DNA of 64,000 nt. It comes from JAHFUS01 sp035689115 (GTDB lineage: Bacteria > Actinomycetota > Acidimicrobiia > Acidimicrobiales > GCA-2861595). The notes below the pieces were generated by a model. That model was not told where the DNA came from. It ran no database searches and saw nothing but the letters and a program-made list of their open reading frames with translations. Below are positions 33,601-41,842 of the stretch, piece by piece. Position 1 is the first letter of the stretch; the number at the start of each line of letters is the position of its first letter. Made by a program: the position numbers and the translations under genes. Location: positions 54,598 to 118,597 of the forward strand of contig DASSMA010000074.1 in the NCBI GenBank assembly GCA_035689115.1, given 5' to 3'.

Positions 33601-35487
33601 GTGCGCCAAACATTGACGCGCACCGCCGCGGTCGTCGCCGCCATCGGGTTCATGCTGGCGGCCGGGCAGATCCCCACCAACGCCGCCGGACGGGCCACGG
33701 TGGCGGGCACCCGGCCGGCGTGGGCCGACGCCGCACACCGCGTCGGCACCGCCGACCCGGGCGCGACGGTGAGCTTCCGGGTCTACCTCGGCTGGAACGA
33801 CGCCGCCGGCGCAGCCGCCGTCGCCCGCGCCGTGTCCGACCCGACCAGCGCCTCGTACGGCCAGTACCTCACGCCGAGCCAGTTCCGGACGCGCTTCGCC
33901 CCGTCGCCGGCGCAGGCGAACGCCGTCCAGTCGTGGTTGAGCAACGCCGGCTTCAGCGTCGTCTACACGCCGCAGAACCGCCATTACGTGGCCGCCGAGG
34001 GCACGGTGGCCCAGGCCAACGCCGCCTTCGGCACCACGCTCCAGACCTACTCGGTCCAGGGCCGCACGGTCCGGTCGCCGTCCACCGACGTCTCGGTGCC
34101 CGCCGCCGTCGCCGGCAGCGTCACGGGCGTGGTCGGTCTGGACGACAGTGCCCAGTTCGTGAAGACGGACATGGTGGCGGACACCAACGCCCCGCCGTCC
34201 GACGGCTTCCGCAACGCCCCGCCGCTCTCCTCCTACTGGAACGAGCTCCAGTCCCCGTACGCCTTCCCGGCCGGCTTCGGCGACCTCGCCCAGGCGACGG
34301 CGCCGTGGACCGTCAAGGGCTACACGCCCCAGCAGGTCAAGGGCGCCTACGGGATCTCGGGCGCCTACGACGGTGCCGGCCAGACCGTCGCCGTCATCGA
34401 CGCCTACGCCTCCCCCACCATCCTGGACGACGTGAACACCTGGTCGCAGCGGCGCGGGCTCCCCACCATGACGGCCGGGCAGCTCACCCAGGTCGTGGCG
34501 CCCGGAACGTTCCGGCGTCCCGAGAACCCGTCCCAGAGCCCGCAGGGCTGGTACGGCGAGGAGACGCTCGACGTCGAGGCCGTGCACGGCATGGCCCCGG
34601 CCGCCAAGATCGTCTACGTCGGCGCTCCGAACAACTACCAGGACCTCGACGCCGCCATGAACTTCGTGGTCGACCGCCGGCTGGCCCAGATCGTCACCAA
34701 CTCCTACGGCTGGAACGGCGAGCTGCTGCCCCTCGGCTTCATCAAGCCGTTCAACGACACGCTCGTCCAGGCCGCCGCCGAGGGCATCGGGGTGTACTTC
34801 TCCTCGGGCGACAACGGCGACGAGACCAGCGTCCTCGGGCGGGCGTCCACCGACTTCCCGGCGTCCAGCCCGTGGGTCACCGCCGTCGGCGGCACCAGCC
34901 TCGGCATCGGTGCGGCCAACACCCGCGCCCTCGAGACGGGCTGGGGCACGAGCACCTACAACTGCAACCAGTCGACGCACGCCTGCACCCGCGCCGGCTG
35001 GCTGTACGGCGCAGGCGGCGGCGTCAGCGAGGTGTTCGGGCGGCCGTGGTACCAGGCCGGCCTCGACATCAGCGGGCGGGGCGTGCCCGACGTCGCCGCC
35101 CTGGGCGACCCGCAGACCGGGTTCCTCATCGGCCAGACCCAGACGTTCCCCGACGGGGCGTACTACGACGAGTACCGCATCGGCGGCACGAGCCTGGCGT
35201 CGCCCATCTTCGCCGGGATCATGGCCCTCGCCGACCAGCAGGCCGGCCACCCGCACGGGTTCGCCAACCCGGCCTTCTACGCCAACGCCGGGTCGTTCTA
35301 CGACGTCAACTCGGTGAAGACCGCGGTGGCCCGCCGCAACTACGTCAACAGCGTGGACGCCAGCGCCGGCACCGCCGACCGGCTGCGGACCTTCGACGAC
35401 TACTCCGGGTCGCCGACGCAGCACACCGGTCCCGGCTGGGACGACGTCACCGGTCTCGGCACCCCCACCGGCATCCCCAACCTGTAG
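33601..35487 (+). CDS. Sedolisin/kumamolisin-type (S53) serine-carboxyl protease, secreted
   Basis: A 628-residue secreted protease with a signal peptide (residues 1-23). The S53 activation prodomain (~40-190) includes SDPTSASYGQYLTPSQF. In the catalytic domain the Glu and Asp lie four residues apart in GEETLDVE, the oxyanion Asp is in SSGDNGD, and the nucleophile Ser is in GGTSLASP. The C-terminal calcium site is DDVTGLGTP. These enzymes cleave proteins at acidic pH after autocatalytic removal of the prodomain. GTG 33601 follows AGGAGG; a longer frame from 33505 would put a non-signal sequence first. It ends 15 bases before the hairpin element at 35503. Confidence 0.93.
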   Translation: MRQTLTRTAAVVAAIGFMLAAGQIPTNAAGRATVAGTRPAWADAAHRVGTADPGATVSFRVYLGWNDAAGAAAVARAVSDPTSASYGQYLTPSQFRTRFAPSPAQANAVQSWLSNAGFSVVYTPQNRHYVAAEGTVAQANAAFGTTLQTYSVQGRTVRSPSTDVSVPAAVAGSVTGVVGLDDSAQFVKTDMVADTNAPPSDGFRNAPPLSSYWNELQSPYAFPAGFGDLAQATAPWTVKGYTPQQVKGAYGISGAYDGAGQTVAVIDAYASPTILDDVNTWSQRRGLPTMTAGQLTQVVAPGTFRRPENPSQSPQGWYGEETLDVEAVHGMAPAAKIVYVGAPNNYQDLDAAMNFVVDRRLAQIVTNSYGWNGELLPLGFIKPFNDTLVQAAAEGIGVYFSSGDNGDETSVLGRASTDFPASSPWVTAVGGTSLGIGAANTRALETGWGTSTYNCNQSTHACTRAGWLYGAGGGVSEVFGRPWYQAGLDISGRGVPDVAALGDPQTGFLIGQTQTFPDGAYYDEYRIGGTSLASPIFAGIMALADQQAGHPHGFANPAFYANAGSFYDVNSVKTAVARRNYVNSVDASAGTADRLRTFDDYSGSPTQHTGPGWDDVTGLGTPTGIPNL

Positions 35488-35502
35488 TCCCAGATTGGCG
35501 GA

Positions 35503-35551
35503 GATCCCGAGTACATAGGGTGCGGAAACCGCACGCTATGTACTCGGGATC
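35503..35551. repeat. Intergenic hairpin element, copy 2 (inverted relative to copy 1)
   Basis: A 23-base-pair stem with one mismatch (core CGAGTACATAG-GTGCGG) and an AAA loop, in the 70-base gap between the convergent sedolisin and oligopeptidase genes. It matches the element at 21797-21835, which has a TTT loop, so the two copies are in opposite orientation. Confidence 0.8.
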
Positions 35552-35557
35552 CGGGGG

Positions 35558-37612
35558 TCAGCCGGCGGCGAGGGCGTCGAGGAGGAAGGCGTACACGAGC
35601 GCCTCCTCGTGCCACGAGTCGTAGCGGCCGGACGGGCCGCCGTGGCCGGCGCCCATCTCCGTCTTGAGGAGCACGGGGTGCGGGCCGGTGCCCCGGTCGC
35701 GCAGCCGCTGCACCCACTTGGCCGGTTCCCAGTAGCTCACCCGGGGGTCGTTGAGGCCGCCGAGCGCGAGCACCGCCGGGTGGTCGACGGCTGCCACGTT
35801 GTCGTACGGGGAGTAGGACTTCACGTAGGCGTAGACCTCGGGGTCGGCCTTGGGGTTGCCCCACTCCTCCCACTCGGTGACGGTGAGGGGGAGGTCCTCG
35901 TCGAGGATGGTGGTCAGCACGTCAACGAAGGGCACGTCGGCCACCACCGCCCGGAACAGGTCGGGCCGCAGGTTCAGCACGGCGCCCATGAGGAGGCCGC
36001 CGGCGCTGCCGCCGCGCATGGCGAGGCGGTCGGGCGCCGTGTACCCACTGGCGACCAGGTGCTCGGCGCAGGCCACGAAGTCGGTGAAGGTGTTCTTCTT
36101 GTGCAGCATCTTGCCGTCGTCGTACCAGCGCCGGCCGAGCTCGCCGCCGCCCCGGACGTGGGCGATGGCGTAGACGACGCCGCGGTCGAGCAGGCTCAGC
36201 CGCAGCGACGAGAACGTCGGGTCGATGCTGATCTCGTAGGACCCGTAGCCGTAGAGCACGGCGGGCGCCGAGCCGTCGAGGGGCACCCCCTTGCGGTGCA
36301 CCAGCGACATGGGCACCCGCTCGCCGTCGGCGGCGGTGGCCCACAGCCGGCTCGTCTCGTAGTCGGCCGGGTCGTACCCGCCGAGAACGGGCTGCTGCTT
36401 GAGCAGGACCCGCGTGCGGTCGTCCATGTCGTAGTCGAACACCGAGCGGGGCGTGACCAGCGACGTGTAGCCGAAGCGGAGGACGGCGCTGTCGAACTCG
36501 AGGTTGGCGTCGGGGTAGACGGTGGACACCGCTTCGGGCTGCTCCACCGCGTGGGTGTCGCCGTCGGCCATCCGGCGGACCGAGACCCGGCGCATGCCGT
36601 CGGCCCGCTCGAACAGGACCAGGTGAGCGGCGAAGACGTCGATGCCGTCGAGCTTGACGTCGTCGCGGTGGCCCACGACCTCGGTCCAGCTGTGGCGCCC
36701 GGGGTCGTCGACCGGTGCCTCGACCAGCTTGAAATTGTCGGCCCCGTCGGCGTTGGTGACGATGAGGAACCGGTCGCCGTGGTGCTCGACGTGGTACTCG
36801 ACGCCCTGCTCGCGCGGCTGCACGACGCGGAACGGGCCCGCGGGGTCGCCGGCGTCGAGCACGTGCACCTCGGTGGTGATCTTGCTCTCCAGGGCCAGCA
36901 CGACGTACTGCTCGCTCTTGGTGGTGCCGACGCCGAGGAAGAACCGCTCGTCGTCCTCCTGGAACACCAGCACGTCGTCGGCCGCCGGCGTCCCCACCAC
37001 GTGGCGCCACAGCTGGTAGGGGCGCATGGCGTCGTCGACCCGCGTGTAGAAGAGGGTGGCGCTGTCGGACGCCCACGCCACGCCGTAGTAGGTGCCCTCC
37101 ACCTCGTCGGCCAGGTCCTCCATGGTGCGAAGGTCCCGGACGTGGAGGGTGTAGCGCTCCCCGCCGTCGGGATCCGTGCCGTAGACGAGGCGCATGGTGT
37201 CGGGGCTCACCGCCGTGTTGGCCACCGCGAAGTAGTCGTGGCCCTCGGCCAGGGCGTTCTGGTCGAGGATCACCTCTTCCGGCCCGTCCGGTTCCCCCTT
37301 GCGCCGGCACCAGATCGGGTACTGGAGCCCCTCGACGGTACGGCTGAGGTACCACCACCCGGACTTGCGGGCCGGCACCGACAGGTCCGTCTCCTGGATG
37401 CGGGCGACGATCTCGTCGTAGATCCGCTGCTGGAGCTCCTCGGTGGGGGCGAGGACGGCGGCCGTGTGGGCGTTCTCGGCCTCCAGCAGGGCGATGACCT
37501 CGGGGTCGTCCTTCTCCCGCAGCCAGTACCACTCGTCGACGCGCTGGTCGCCGTGGGCGCTCAGGGTGACCGGGCGCTTGGGCGCGGCGGGAGGAACGGG
37601 AGCGTCGGGCAT
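35558..37612 (-). CDS. ptrB: Oligopeptidase B (prolyl oligopeptidase family S9)
   Basis: A 684-residue cytosolic serine peptidase. An N-terminal cap begins HGDQRVDEWYWLREKDDPEV (typical of PtrB), followed by a seven-bladed propeller to ~residue 400 and an alpha/beta-hydrolase domain. The nucleophile Ser is in RGGSAGGLLMG, Asp in LGGLNDPRVSYWEP and His in MGAGHGGPSGR. Acidic residues after the propeller favour cleavage after Arg/Lys. No signal peptide. Length is normal. The minus-strand start ATG 37610-37612 has GAGAGG nine bases upstream. Confidence 0.94.
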   Translation of the reverse strand: MPDAPVPPAAPKRPVTLSAHGDQRVDEWYWLREKDDPEVIALLEAENAHTAAVLAPTEELQQRIYDEIVARIQETDLSVPARKSGWWYLSRTVEGLQYPIWCRRKGEPDGPEEVILDQNALAEGHDYFAVANTAVSPDTMRLVYGTDPDGGERYTLHVRDLRTMEDLADEVEGTYYGVAWASDSATLFYTRVDDAMRPYQLWRHVVGTPAADDVLVFQEDDERFFLGVGTTKSEQYVVLALESKITTEVHVLDAGDPAGPFRVVQPREQGVEYHVEHHGDRFLIVTNADGADNFKLVEAPVDDPGRHSWTEVVGHRDDVKLDGIDVFAAHLVLFERADGMRRVSVRRMADGDTHAVEQPEAVSTVYPDANLEFDSAVLRFGYTSLVTPRSVFDYDMDDRTRVLLKQQPVLGGYDPADYETSRLWATAADGERVPMSLVHRKGVPLDGSAPAVLYGYGSYEISIDPTFSSLRLSLLDRGVVYAIAHVRGGGELGRRWYDDGKMLHKKNTFTDFVACAEHLVASGYTAPDRLAMRGGSAGGLLMGAVLNLRPDLFRAVVADVPFVDVLTTILDEDLPLTVTEWEEWGNPKADPEVYAYVKSYSPYDNVAAVDHPAVLALGGLNDPRVSYWEPAKWVQRLRDRGTGPHPVLLKTEMGAGHGGPSGRYDSWHEEALVYAFLLDALAAG

Positions 37613-37631
37613 GGGCCTAGCCTCTCACCCC

Positions 37632-37799
37632 GTGGGCGTGGTCGTCATGGGCGTCGAGGCCGCCGGCGTGGGGCGCGAGGTGGCCCGCCGGCGGGCGCTC
37701 GGGGAACGGGCGTGCGGCTTCGTGGGCGACGACGCCGAACTGGCCCGGGCGATGGGGGAGGAGGTGCTGGGGACGGTGGAGGAGCTGGTGGTGCAGTAG
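37632..37799 (+). CDS. Small hypothetical protein, 55 residues
   Basis: Not recognised. Reads MGVVVMGVEAAGVGREVARR at the N-terminus and ends with an acidic helix (ELARAMGEEVLGTVEELVVQ). It starts 20 bases from the divergent ptrB start, and no clear ribosome binding site precedes the GTG. The sequence looks protein-like. It may be a remnant of a larger gene, since the next frames downstream are broken. Confidence 0.4.
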   Translation: MGVVVMGVEAAGVGREVARRRALGERACGFVGDDAELARAMGEEVLGTVEELVVQ

Positions 37800-37826
37800 A
37801 GCTCCAGCCATGTCTTCGTCTCCGCC

Positions 37827-38079
37827 GTGACGGGAGTCGACGCCTGGCAAATACGTGACGTCCTCTTTCCGCCTGCCGTCGTCGTCGACGGCGGGTCCCC
37901 GGACCAGTGGCAGGCGGTCGAGCGGGAGTTGGCCGAGCTTTGGGGGCAGGACGGCCCTGAATATCACGATGGCGGCGGAGGATCTCGAATCGGCGAAGTC
38001 CCTGGTCATTGAGATCTGCAGCGGGCTCGGGGACTCGATCCGGCGCATGACATTGGGCACAGAGGTGGAGGGACCATAG
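37827..38079 (+). pseudogene. Broken small gene with a frameshift
   Basis: The first frame from GTG 37827 reads MTGVDAWQIRDVLFPPAVVV and continues to EYHD. After a shift near 37955-37970 a second frame continues with AAEDLESAKSLVIEICSGLG and stops at 38079. Both halves look like natural protein and would join into a ~84-residue product. No family recognised. It lies next to a SUKH immunity-like gene, so it may be part of a decayed toxin/immunity locus (inference). Confidence 0.4.
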
Positions 38080-38150
38080 ATCTGGCCTGACGTTTGGGCG
38101 GCCGAGTAGGTCCGGGTGCTGCAAGGGGCAGGCCCCGGCGCGCGCGCCGC

Positions 38151-38981
38151 TCAGGACTCGGGATCGGCCACGACCAGATCGCTCCAGGTGGACGGGCTGG
38201 CGCGGACGATTCGCACGCCGAGTGCGGCTGCGAGGTCGGCGACCTGGCTCTTCGGGGCGTCGATGTCGGAGGGCGGAAGCGAGAACGTGAGGCGTCCGGC
38301 TGTCCAGCAGAGGTTCCAACCCTGGGGGCGCACGATCTTGGTGTTGCCCCTCGGCTGCGGGAGACCGAAGATCCGGCAGAGGGTCTCGAGCGCAGCGGGG
38401 TCCCACCGCACGGGCGGGTCGAAGTCCACGCCGGCGTCCACCCTCTCGGTGAACCGGTCGAGGTAGATCGGTGGCGTCAGGGAGAATCCCTCGCCGAAGG
38501 CGTGGGCATCGAGCTCGCCTCGGATGCCCGCGAGGAGGAACTCCGACATGCCCAGCGGGTACGAGGCGCCGTAGAGGTCCCACTCGACGTACACCGTCCA
38601 GCATTCGGGGTCGGGATCCGTGGGCTCCCACAGGTACGTCCCGCCGTCGTCGGTCGTTCCCCACGGGATCATTCCCTTTGGGCGCGGCTCCATGCGCCGC
38701 GGCTCGCCGGGAACGCTGGCCGGGAGATCGTAGGAGTCGATGACCGGCTGGTCGTCGAGCATCTGCCAGAACGTCCCGCCGAAGTCGAACGGGCTCAGGA
38801 TCCAGAGGTGGCCGTCGTCGAGGGCGCATTGCCCGAATTCGTCGATGAACCTCCGGTAGTCCTCGGGGAGGTGCCGTCGGACGCGTCTTTGCACCCGCTC
38901 CCAGCCCTCCGGGGTCCCTGTGTAGCAGGCAGGCTCGGCCAGAACGACCAGGCGCTGCAGCTCAGGAAATGCGTTTCCCAT
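38151..38981 (-). CDS. SMI1/KNR4 (SUKH) family protein
   Basis: A 276-residue soluble protein. The SUKH signature lies at residues ~30-75: a helix with LPEDYRRFIDEFGQCALDDG, then LWILSPFDF. The following part (GMIPWGTTDDGGTYLW, CWTVYVEWDLYG, SMSEFL-like segment) also fits. A further ~130 residues extend beyond the usual domain. SUKH proteins are commonly immunity proteins for polymorphic toxins. No toxin gene is seen here. It follows the FtsH relative by 15 bases on the same strand. The ribosome binding site is weak. Confidence 0.8.
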   Translation of the reverse strand: MGNAFPELQRLVVLAEPACYTGTPEGWERVQRRVRRHLPEDYRRFIDEFGQCALDDGHLWILSPFDFGGTFWQMLDDQPVIDSYDLPASVPGEPRRMEPRPKGMIPWGTTDDGGTYLWEPTDPDPECWTVYVEWDLYGASYPLGMSEFLLAGIRGELDAHAFGEGFSLTPPIYLDRFTERVDAGVDFDPPVRWDPAALETLCRIFGLPQPRGNTKIVRPQGWNLCWTAGRLTFSLPPSDIDAPKSQVADLAAALGVRIVRASPSTWSDLVVADPES

Positions 38982-38996
38982 CCGACCGGTAGCTCG

Positions 38997-41753
38997 TCAC
39001 ACCGGCGCGGCGGCCGGCACCGGGCCGGCGATCTCGTCGAGCTCCTCGCCGGTGAGCGTCTCGGCGGCGACCAGGGCCCGGGCGGCGCGGTCCAGGGCGT
39101 CGCGGGACGCCACGAGCACGGCCGTGGCCCGGGCGTAGGCCTCGTCGATCAGCTTGTGCACCTCGGCGTTGATCGCGCTGGCGGCGGTGGGGTCGCCGTG
39201 GGCGCCGGCCGACCCGTCGGCGAAGGCCATGGGCCCGATCGTCTTGGTCATGGCGAAGTCGCACACCATCTGGCGGGCGATGGCGGCCACCCGCTGGAGG
39301 TCGTCGCTGGCGCCCGAGCCGGGCTCGCCGAAGACCAGTTCCTCGGCCGCCCGCCCGCCCAGCAGGCCGGCCATCTTGTCGATGAGGACAGAGCGCGGGA
39401 ACACGACCCGGTCGCCCTGGTCGTGGCCCCAGGTGGCACCCAGCGAGTGGCCCCGGGCCACGATCGACAGCCGCCGGGGCCGGTTGGCCCCGAGGAGGGC
39501 CCGGCCCACCAGCGCGTGCCCGACCTCGTGGTAGGCGACCATCACCCGGTCCTCCTCGGTGAGCCGCCGGGCCCGGGCCACACCGAGGCCCACCCGCTCG
39601 ACCGCCTCGACCACCAGTGACATGGGGATGTCGGGGAGGCGGTGTCGGGCCGCCAGCAGCGCCGCCTCGTTCAGCACGTTGGCCAGGTCGGCGCCGGAGT
39701 ACCCCTGCGTCATCGACGAGAGCTCGTCGAGGTCGATGTCGGGCCCGAGCCGCTTGCCGCGTGCGTGGATGTCGACGATCGCCCGCCGGGCCGCCCGGTC
39801 GGGGAGGTTGATGACGATGGTGCGGTCGAAGCGCCCGGGCCGGATCAGCGCCTCGTCGAGGATCTCGGGGCGGTTGGTGGCGGCGAGCACGGTGACGCCG
39901 CTGCGGGGGTCGAACCCGTCCAGCTCGACGAGGATCTGGTTCAGGGTCTGCTCGCGCTCGCGGCCGCCGTCGACGGAAGCGCCCCGGCGGGCACCGATGG
40001 CGTCGATCTCGTCGATGAACACGACGGCCGGCGCGCCCGCCTTGGCCTCGGCGAACAGGTCGCGCACGCGGGCCGCTCCCTCGCCGACGAAGACCTCGAC
40101 GAACTCGGTGGCCGCCACCGAGAAGAACGTTGCGTTGGCCTCCGTGGCCACCGCCCTCGCCAGCATCGTCTTCCCGCACCCGGGGGGCCCGGAGAGCAGG
40201 AAGCCGCGCGGGGGCCTGGCGCCCATGGCCGTGAACCGCTCGGGGTCGAGGAGGTACTCCCGCACCTCGCCCAGCTCGTCGAGGGCCTCGTCGACCCCGG
40301 CGATGTCGGCGAACGTCACCCGCTCCTCCCCGCCGGTGGCCCGGCCGAAGGTGCGGTCCCGCATCGACAGCCGCTTGTGGCGCTCGGGCGCCTCCAACAC
40401 CCGCTGGAGCGACACCCGGAGGTCCTCCTCGGTGATCCATGCCCGCCCGCCCCGGGCGGCGAGAAGGGCGCCCTCGTTCATCACGTTGGCCAGGTCCGCG
40501 CCCGAGAGCCCGACCGCCCTGGCCGCGACGGCGCCGAGGTCGATGTCGGGCGCCATCGGCTTGCCGGCGGCGTGGACGCGGAGGATGTCGAGCCGGCCCT
40601 GCTCGTCGGGCCGCTCCAGCCCGATGGTGCGGTCGAAGCGGCCCGGCCGCAGCAGGGCGGGGTCGAGGATGTCGGGCCGGTTGGTGGCGCCGATGACGAT
40701 GATCCCGTCGAGGGGCGAGAAGCCGTCGAGCTCGGTGAGGATCTGGTTCAGGGCCTGCTCCTGCTCCTCGTTGCTGCCGCTCGAGCCGAGGCCGGCGCCT
40801 TGGCGCCGGCGGCCCACCGAGTCGAGCTCGTCGATGAACACGATGGCCGGCGCGTTGGCGCGGGCTTCGGAGAACAGGTCGCGGACGCGCGAGGCGCCGA
40901 CCCCCACGTACAACTCCACGAAGTCGGCTCCTGAGATGGAGAAGAAGGCGGCTCCCGCCTCTCCGGCGACGGCCCGCGCCAGCAGGGTCTTGCCGCACCC
41001 CGGCGGCCCGAACAGCAGGATGCCCTTGGGGACGACGGCTCCCACCGCCCGGAAGCGCTCCGGGTCGGCGAGGAAGTCCCGGACCTCCCGCAGCTCGAGG
41101 ACGGCGGCATCCTGCCCGGCGATGTCGGCGAAGGTGGCGTTGGTCTCGCCGGCCTTCACCTTGCGCGCGCCGCTGCGCACGTTGAACAGCCCGGTGCCCC
41201 GCACGTAGGAGAGCATCAGGTACATGAAGATCACGACGATCATCAGCGCCGGCAGGATCATGCTGGCGACGTCGCCGATGCGCTTGTCGACCTGCTGGTC
41301 GATGGTGGTGGGCACGCCGAAGCGGACCAGGAAGTCGACCACCCCGCTGCTGTTGGCGTTGTTGCGCAGGAGGGGAGCGGCGAAGGTGCGCACGGTGCTC
41401 CCGGGAGGCTCGCTGGGAGCCGTGGTGGTGACCGGGGTGACGCCGCCGTGGTCGTGGCCGCTGCCGCCGAGCGTGACGTCGTCGGGGGTCCTGGCGTCGG
41501 CGGTGCCGGGCGGGACCTTGACGTAGGTGCCTACCGCGTAGGCGTCCTCGTCGAGGATGCTCACCGTCTTCACCCGGCCGTTGACGACCAGGTTCACGAA
41601 CGTGTCGAGGCGCAGGCGGTCGCCTTTGACGTGCGGCCGCGAATGCTCCATCACCGCCGCGTAGCCGGCGAGGAGGACGCAGATCGAGACGATCGTCAGG
41701 ATGCCGAGTGAGTTGCGCCGCCCCCGCCGCTTCCTGCGCCAACCTCCGGCCAT
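38997..41753 (-). CDS. FtsH-related membrane protease with two AAA modules
   Basis: A 918-residue protein. TM1 (~16-34), an extracytoplasmic region (~40-160) and TM2 (~165-185) match FtsH. Then come two complete AAA modules instead of one. Module 1: Walker A GPPGCGKT (Lys255), Walker B IVFIDELDSVGRRR, sensor GATNRPDILDPALLRPGRFDR. Module 2: Walker A GPPGCGKT (Lys528), Walker B VVFIDEIDAIGARR, sensor AATNRPEILDEALIRPGRFDR. The M41 peptidase follows with HEVGH (His742, Glu743, His746) and GASDDLQR. Typical FtsH is ~600-700 residues. All ATPase and zinc motifs look intact. ATG 41753 has TACCCT eight bases upstream (leaderless); a GTG at 41801 is in frame. Confidence 0.9.
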   Translation of the reverse strand: MAGGWRRKRRGRRNSLGILTIVSICVLLAGYAAVMEHSRPHVKGDRLRLDTFVNLVVNGRVKTVSILDEDAYAVGTYVKVPPGTADARTPDDVTLGGSGHDHGGVTPVTTTAPSEPPGSTVRTFAAPLLRNNANSSGVVDFLVRFGVPTTIDQQVDKRIGDVASMILPALMIVVIFMYLMLSYVRGTGLFNVRSGARKVKAGETNATFADIAGQDAAVLELREVRDFLADPERFRAVGAVVPKGILLFGPPGCGKTLLARAVAGEAGAAFFSISGADFVELYVGVGASRVRDLFSEARANAPAIVFIDELDSVGRRRQGAGLGSSGSNEEQEQALNQILTELDGFSPLDGIIVIGATNRPDILDPALLRPGRFDRTIGLERPDEQGRLDILRVHAAGKPMAPDIDLGAVAARAVGLSGADLANVMNEGALLAARGGRAWITEEDLRVSLQRVLEAPERHKRLSMRDRTFGRATGGEERVTFADIAGVDEALDELGEVREYLLDPERFTAMGARPPRGFLLSGPPGCGKTMLARAVATEANATFFSVAATEFVEVFVGEGAARVRDLFAEAKAGAPAVVFIDEIDAIGARRGASVDGGREREQTLNQILVELDGFDPRSGVTVLAATNRPEILDEALIRPGRFDRTIVINLPDRAARRAIVDIHARGKRLGPDIDLDELSSMTQGYSGADLANVLNEAALLAARHRLPDIPMSLVVEAVERVGLGVARARRLTEEDRVMVAYHEVGHALVGRALLGANRPRRLSIVARGHSLGATWGHDQGDRVVFPRSVLIDKMAGLLGGRAAEELVFGEPGSGASDDLQRVAAIARQMVCDFAMTKTIGPMAFADGSAGAHGDPTAASAINAEVHKLIDEAYARATAVLVASRDALDRAARALVAAETLTGEELDEIAGPVPAAAPV

Positions 41754-41842
41754 GGCGGCAGAGGGTATCCGGTCGGCGGCCGTTTGTCGTGGCTGAGCCA
41801 CGACGACAGGCGACGGAAGGCCCGGCGGGTATCGTCCCGCCC
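41754..41842. promoter_or_regulatory. Divergent leaderless promoters
   Basis: A minus-strand TACCCT box (41762-41767) lies eight bases before the ATG of the tandem-AAA protease, and a plus-strand TATCGT box (41830-41835) seven bases before GTG 41843. A short palindrome TCGTGGC-TGA-GCCACGA (about 41788-41804) sits midway and could bind a shared regulator of both proteases. Confidence 0.5.

Noticed and set aside
38094..39620. Plus-strand frame of about 500 codons over the SUKH gene
   Set aside because: Shadow of the SUKH and FtsH genes; no recognisable motif and no ribosome binding site.
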